A DNA stretch of 64,000 nt from Clostridiales bacterium (GTDB lineage Bacteria; Bacillota; Clostridia; Lachnospirales; Lachnospiraceae): contig JALEHN010000091.1 of assembly GCA_022770525.1 (NCBI GenBank), positions 1 through 64,000 on the forward strand. The letters run 5' to 3'. Both the position numbers and the translations under genes were made by a program. Shown here in pieces: positions 60,376-64,000 of the stretch. A model generated the notes under the pieces. The model was not told where the DNA came from. It saw only the letters and a program-made list of their open reading frames with translations, and ran no database searches. Numbering within the stretch: the first letter of the stretch is position 1; every line of letters begins with the position of its first letter.

Positions 60376-62208
60376 TTGCAAACAAAAGATTTCAAGAAGA
60401 AGGTGGACAAAATCAATAAATATCCTACAGACAAAATAAGTTCGTATTTTAGAAAAGAAAGCCTGATTTTACTCATCGTCACAATCACCGGTATTCTATA
60501 CAATATCGGAATGGTTGCCGGTCCGTGGTTTGAGGGCCAGATGGTACAGACACTATGCGATATTATCGGAAACATAAAAAAACCGGAGGCAATGCTTTAC
60601 CTGGCAGCCTGTTATGTACTGACGATCTTTTTTGTTCAGTTCATGCGTTATCTGAAACGCCTCTATGTGCGAAAATTCGCCAATAATATCAGCAAATCCA
60701 TGAAAATAACGATTTATCGGAATGTGTTATCGCTGAAAAAAAACGAACAGGAGGAAGCTGGCACTGTCATGACAAAAATTATTGCTGATGTGGATGCCTG
60801 CGTGGAAGGTATGCGCAAATTCACAACGGAAGTTTTTGATACCGGCGTTGTCATGATTGCTTATCTGGCGATGCTTCTGTCCTATGACTGGAAACTAACA
60901 CTGCTTTCCATGATTTTTCCGCCTGTCGCTTATTTTCTCGCAGAAAAATTAAAGGTCATTGTTACAAAAAATACAGCGCAAAGCCGTGAAAGTATGAGCA
61001 GGCTCAATGAATCCGTACTGGAACGAATCACAAACGCCTTAACCTATCGTGTTTATGGTCAGGAAACCCGCAGAAATGAAGCCTGCGAAGTTTTGCTGAA
61101 AGATTATGAAGAAAAAGCGATTCGGGCAAATATATGGGAAAATGCCATGCAGCCGATTTATAAAGTCATCGCCATGCTCGGCACGATCATGATTATTTGT
61201 TTTGGAAGCAAAAATGTTTGCGGCACCGGCTGGACAGTCTGGAATATTGCCGCATTCTCAACCTTTTTTTCCTGCTATCAAAAGCTGGCTGTGAAGTCTT
61301 CCAAAGCCGCAAAGCTTTTTAATTCAGTCCAGAAGGCAAAAGTATCCTGGAAAAGAATTAAACCATATCTTACAAAGAACCCAACTCAAACCGAACCTGA
61401 AGAGACTAAACCGGCACCACTACATGTTTCTCACCTTACCTTTGCCTATCCCGGTCAGACACCATTATTTTCCGATGTTTCTTTTGATGCCTTTCCGGGC
61501 CAGATCATCGGCATCACGGGGAAAGTTGCCTGCGGCAAATCCACATTCGGTAAAATTTTTACCGGCGAGCTTTCCTATCGGGGTCATATCACATTGGGAA
61601 ACATTTCATTTTCCAATCAGGGCGATTGTTATGAAAACTGTGTCGGCTATATGGGACATCAGCCGGAATTATTCAGCGGCACCATTGAAGATAACATCTG
61701 TCTCGGAAAACCGGGAAATATCACCCCTGTGCTTGAGGCTGTCTGTATAGATCAGGAGGTTGAAACACTGCCTGACGGCATTCATACACGCATCGGAAAC
61801 GGCGGTGTACGTCTTTCCGGCGGCCAGCAGGCCCGAATTGCGCTGGCCCGGACACTGTGGCACAAAAAACCGCTGCTTATCCTTGATGATCCCTTTTCCG
61901 CGGTCGACATGGAAACAGAAACTAAAATTTTCAATCATCTTCGTCTTTACGCCAAAGATTGTGTGATTCTCCTGATTTCCCACAGACTTGCGCTTTTTCC
62001 GCAGATGAATCAGATTTTGTGGATAGAAAACGGCACAGTTTCTGTATCAGACCACGAGACGCTTATACAGAAAAATGAACACTACCGCACACTTTTTAGG
62101 GCTCAGATAAATGAAGCTTCCCGCCCACTCTGTGAGACTAAGATAAATACGGCTTCCTGCACGATCAATGACACTCAGAAACATGGAGGTGACTTTCACC
62201 ATGGATAA
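60376..62208 (+). CDS. ABC exporter subunit, membrane plus ATPase domain (degenerate Walker B)
   Basis: A 610-aa half-transporter with six membrane helices (about residues 30-320) and a nucleotide-binding domain. Walker A begins at G379 (GKVACGKST), the signature RLSGGQQAR is intact at about 479, and Walker B reads LLILDDPFSAVD, so the catalytic Glu is Asp505; the H-loop His536 is present. The start is TTG at 60376, 15 bp after the AraC gene. The C-terminal tail is built from a duplicated 36-bp unit. It overlaps the next half-transporter by 8 bp and should pair with it. Confidence 0.9.
   Translation: MQTKDFKKKVDKINKYPTDKISSYFRKESLILLIVTITGILYNIGMVAGPWFEGQMVQTLCDIIGNIKKPEAMLYLAACYVLTIFFVQFMRYLKRLYVRKFANNISKSMKITIYRNVLSLKKNEQEEAGTVMTKIIADVDACVEGMRKFTTEVFDTGVVMIAYLAMLLSYDWKLTLLSMIFPPVAYFLAEKLKVIVTKNTAQSRESMSRLNESVLERITNALTYRVYGQETRRNEACEVLLKDYEEKAIRANIWENAMQPIYKVIAMLGTIMIICFGSKNVCGTGWTVWNIAAFSTFFSCYQKLAVKSSKAAKLFNSVQKAKVSWKRIKPYLTKNPTQTEPEETKPAPLHVSHLTFAYPGQTPLFSDVSFDAFPGQIIGITGKVACGKSTFGKIFTGELSYRGHITLGNISFSNQGDCYENCVGYMGHQPELFSGTIEDNICLGKPGNITPVLEAVCIDQEVETLPDGIHTRIGNGGVRLSGGQQARIALARTLWHKKPLLILDDPFSAVDMETETKIFNHLRLYAKDCVILLISHRLALFPQMNQILWIENGTVSVSDHETLIQKNEHYRTLFRAQINEASRPLCETKINTASCTINDTQKHGGDFHHG
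62104..62175 (+). repeat. Two 36-bp tandem units at the 3' end of the first ABC exporter gene
   Basis: Units 62104-62139 and 62140-62175 share AGATAAAT...GGCTTCC.GC...CACT-like positions and encode QINEASRPLCET and KINTASCTINDT. They form the C-terminal tail beyond the ATPase domain. Confidence 0.65.
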
Positions 62209-63853
62209 AAACTCAGTTTTTCATATTACCTGTGATACAATCCGGAAAAATAAAGGCTTAAGTCTGGCTGTCCTGCTTACTGTTTCCGGTTCAGTCATGT
62301 GTGCATTAGTACCGCCGCTCATTCTGGAGCAGATGATCAATGATCTTACATCCCGGCAGAACCTGCTTTTATCGGCAGCTTTCGCTTATTTTCTGGCAGC
62401 TGCATTATCCGGGTTAGCGGACGCCGCCAAAGAAAGCCTGATTACAATATTTGGTCAGAAAGTCACACACCGCATCCGCTCTGTTATGAATGATAAGCTT
62501 CTGCGGCTTCCGGCTGCTTATTTTATCAAAAATGAACCCGGTGTCACTGCTTCCCGTTTTATGAACGATGTCAATACCGTTGACAGTCTGTTTACCTCCG
62601 GTGTCATCAGTATGGCTGCCGATGTATGTAAACTTGTCAGTATATTCATTGTTATTTTTACGAAAAGTAAAGGTCTTGGGCTGCTGCTTTTGATGATTAC
62701 ACCTGTTCTTTTTGGCATGACCCGTCTTTTTCAAAAAAGAATGCTGAAAGCCCAGATTGAAAACCGCATCGCTGTAGGTAAAACCAATCAGCAAATCCCC
62801 GAAACGCTGAAAAATATCCGTACAATCCGTATTCTGCACCGGGAGAATTACATGCAAAAACGCTATGGCAAAACAATTGACCAGAGCTTCATAGCACAGG
62901 AACGCTCCAATTTTTACGATGCCATTTATTCTCCAATCATTATATCCGTCAGCGCACTTTTAATCGGTGTCATGATGACTGCTGCAGGTCAAAGCGGCAT
63001 AACCCGTGAATTTTTCGGCATGTCCGCCGGTACTGCCGCCGCAGTGATTGCTTATGTCGGAAATTTTTTCAATCCACTAGAAAGTATCGGTATGGAAATT
63101 CAGAACGTCCAGTCAGCGGTTGCCGGTGTCCGCAGAATTAATGAATTTTTAAAAGAACAAGAAGAGAACCTGCTCGAAGAATCTGTGGCTGACCCATATA
63201 TACAAAATAACAACGGCTCACCTGCTGTCAGTCTGTCCGGTATCTGCTTTCGATATGATAAGAATGAACCTGAAGTTTTTCACGATTTGAACATGACTGT
63301 CAGTGAAGGCGAAACCGTCATCATAAACGGCCGTACAGGTGCCGGAAAAAGTACACTGATGAAGTTAATCCTGGGGCTGTATCAGCCGGGTCACGGACAG
63401 GTACGGATTTTTGAGACATCACCTCATCTGATTCCAAATGAAGAAAAACGTCGTTTATTCGGCTATGTGGAACAGGAATTTCATCGTATTCCGGGAACTG
63501 TCGGCGCACAAATTTCCCTGAATGACCCGCAAGTTACCGATGAACAGATTCAAAAAGCACTGGATACCGTCGGAATGTGGGAGGTTATCCAAAGTCTTCC
63601 CCGAGGAATCCATGAAACCTGTACTGAGCATATGTTTTCGCAGGGACAGTTTCAGCTTCTGTCCATTGCAAGAGCGATTGTTTTAAACCCAAAACTTTTG
63701 CTGCTTGATGAAATCACGGCAAATCTGGACTCCAAAACAGAAAATCAGGTACTTATGGCATTAAATAAAGCCTGTGAAAATCGTACCGTCATATCCGTGT
63801 CCCATCGGCTATTTGAAAAACAGAAAAACGAGGCGAGAATCATATCGCTATAA
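62201..63853 (+). CDS. ABC exporter subunit, membrane plus ATPase domain (degenerate signature)
   Basis: A 550-aa half-transporter: six membrane helices (about residues 15-320) and an ATPase domain with Walker A NGRTGAGKST (G377 on), Walker B LLLLDEITANLD with the normal Glu504, and H-loop ISVSHR. The signature motif is MFSQGQ (478-483) in place of LSGGQ. Complementary defects in the two subunits indicate an asymmetric heterodimer with one active ATP site. ATG at 62201 lies about 9 bp after GGAGGTG. Substrate unknown; peptides, lipids and drugs are usual for this class. Confidence 0.9.
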   Translation: MDKNSVFHITCDTIRKNKGLSLAVLLTVSGSVMCALVPPLILEQMINDLTSRQNLLLSAAFAYFLAAALSGLADAAKESLITIFGQKVTHRIRSVMNDKLLRLPAAYFIKNEPGVTASRFMNDVNTVDSLFTSGVISMAADVCKLVSIFIVIFTKSKGLGLLLLMITPVLFGMTRLFQKRMLKAQIENRIAVGKTNQQIPETLKNIRTIRILHRENYMQKRYGKTIDQSFIAQERSNFYDAIYSPIIISVSALLIGVMMTAAGQSGITREFFGMSAGTAAAVIAYVGNFFNPLESIGMEIQNVQSAVAGVRRINEFLKEQEENLLEESVADPYIQNNNGSPAVSLSGICFRYDKNEPEVFHDLNMTVSEGETVIINGRTGAGKSTLMKLILGLYQPGHGQVRIFETSPHLIPNEEKRRLFGYVEQEFHRIPGTVGAQISLNDPQVTDEQIQKALDTVGMWEVIQSLPRGIHETCTEHMFSQGQFQLLSIARAIVLNPKLLLLDEITANLDSKTENQVLMALNKACENRTVISVSHRLFEKQKNEARIISL

Positions 63854-63910
63854 CAAAGCGTCACCAAATGACATTTTGAGCGCCCGTGCGGGTACTATCC
63901 TTATCCCCAA

Positions 63911-63955
63911 AAAATACAGAGCCGGACTCTATAAAAGAATCCGACTCTGTATTTT
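63911..63955. terminator. Bidirectional terminator after the ABC exporter genes
   Basis: Stem AAAATACAGAG..CGGA / TCCG..CTCTGTATTTT with T-runs on both strands. It lies between the exporter operon and a convergent gene at the window end. Confidence 0.85.
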
Positions 63956-64000
63956 TTAATCCCAATATCCCGTCAATGTTTCATTGACAACTTTACCGTC
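63956..64000 (-). CDS. C-terminal end of an unidentified gene (truncated by window)
   Basis: The minus-strand frame ends in DGKVVNETLTGYWD and a TAA next to the terminator. Only 14 residues are visible, too few to identify the protein. Confidence 0.45.
   Translation of the reverse strand, partial: DGKVVNETLTGYWD

Overview
The window looks like a chromosomal stretch of a spore-forming, anaerobic, gut-type Firmicute, most likely Lachnospiraceae. The grounds are a spoIIIA sporulation operon, a sigK-type sigma factor, the efp/yqeG/aroK housekeeping neighbourhood and many low-to-mid GC sugar-catabolism operons under LacI, AraC and LysR control. No tRNA, rRNA, phage, transposase or CRISPR array was seen. 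All identities come from reading motifs and context; no database search was run.

Layout. 1-2.9 kb: the end of a LysR regulator faces a CoA-transferase/SDR pair. 3.0-7.8 kb: spoIIIAA-AG on the minus strand behind a sigma-E-like promoter, with no spoIIIAH after AG. 7.9-10.1 kb: PadR/DUF1700/DUF4097 envelope operon. 10.2-14.1 kb: threonine aldolase, efp, yqeG, aroK, aroD. 14.2-31.8 kb: a large hexuronate (glucuronate/galacturonate) locus. On the minus strand it holds a broken LacI gene, uxaC, an amino-acid-type ABC importer, two bicupins, two TIM-barrel isomerase-like proteins, uxuA, uxuB, an extended KDPG aldolase and kdgK. An intact LacI gene and divergent uxaA-uxaB follow. LacI-type operators lie at the promoters. 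32-34.2 kb: aroE and a DUF389 membrane protein.

34.4-47.9 kb is the most interesting region. A dipeptide-type ABC importer (five genes) is followed by a small beta-sandwich protein, a TIM-barrel protein and a Gfo/Idh/MocA oxidoreductase. That triad matches the C-glycoside-cleaving DgpB/DgpC/DgpA (Dfg/Car) systems of gut bacteria. An LVIVD-repeat beta-propeller and a second Gfo/Idh/MocA enzyme extend it. The divergent regulator is an AraC protein fused to a GH39-like domain that appears to have lost both catalytic glutamates, so it is probably a sugar or glycoside sensor.

48-54.4 kb: plsC, a YcxB-like protein, bioY under a BirA-like operator, sigK without a pro-sequence, and an old-yellow-enzyme/Fe-S reductase divergent from its LysR regulator. 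54.4-64 kb: an orphan promoter/operator before a gene remnant, an intracellular GH78 rhamnosidase with a GPH symporter, an AraC regulator and a heterodimeric ABC exporter.

Two themes recur. Several paralogue pairs have one degenerate member (isomerases, cupins, ABC subunits, LacI proteins). Tandem repeats of 28-42 bp have also grown out of gene 3' ends at spoIIIAC, efp and the first ABC exporter gene.
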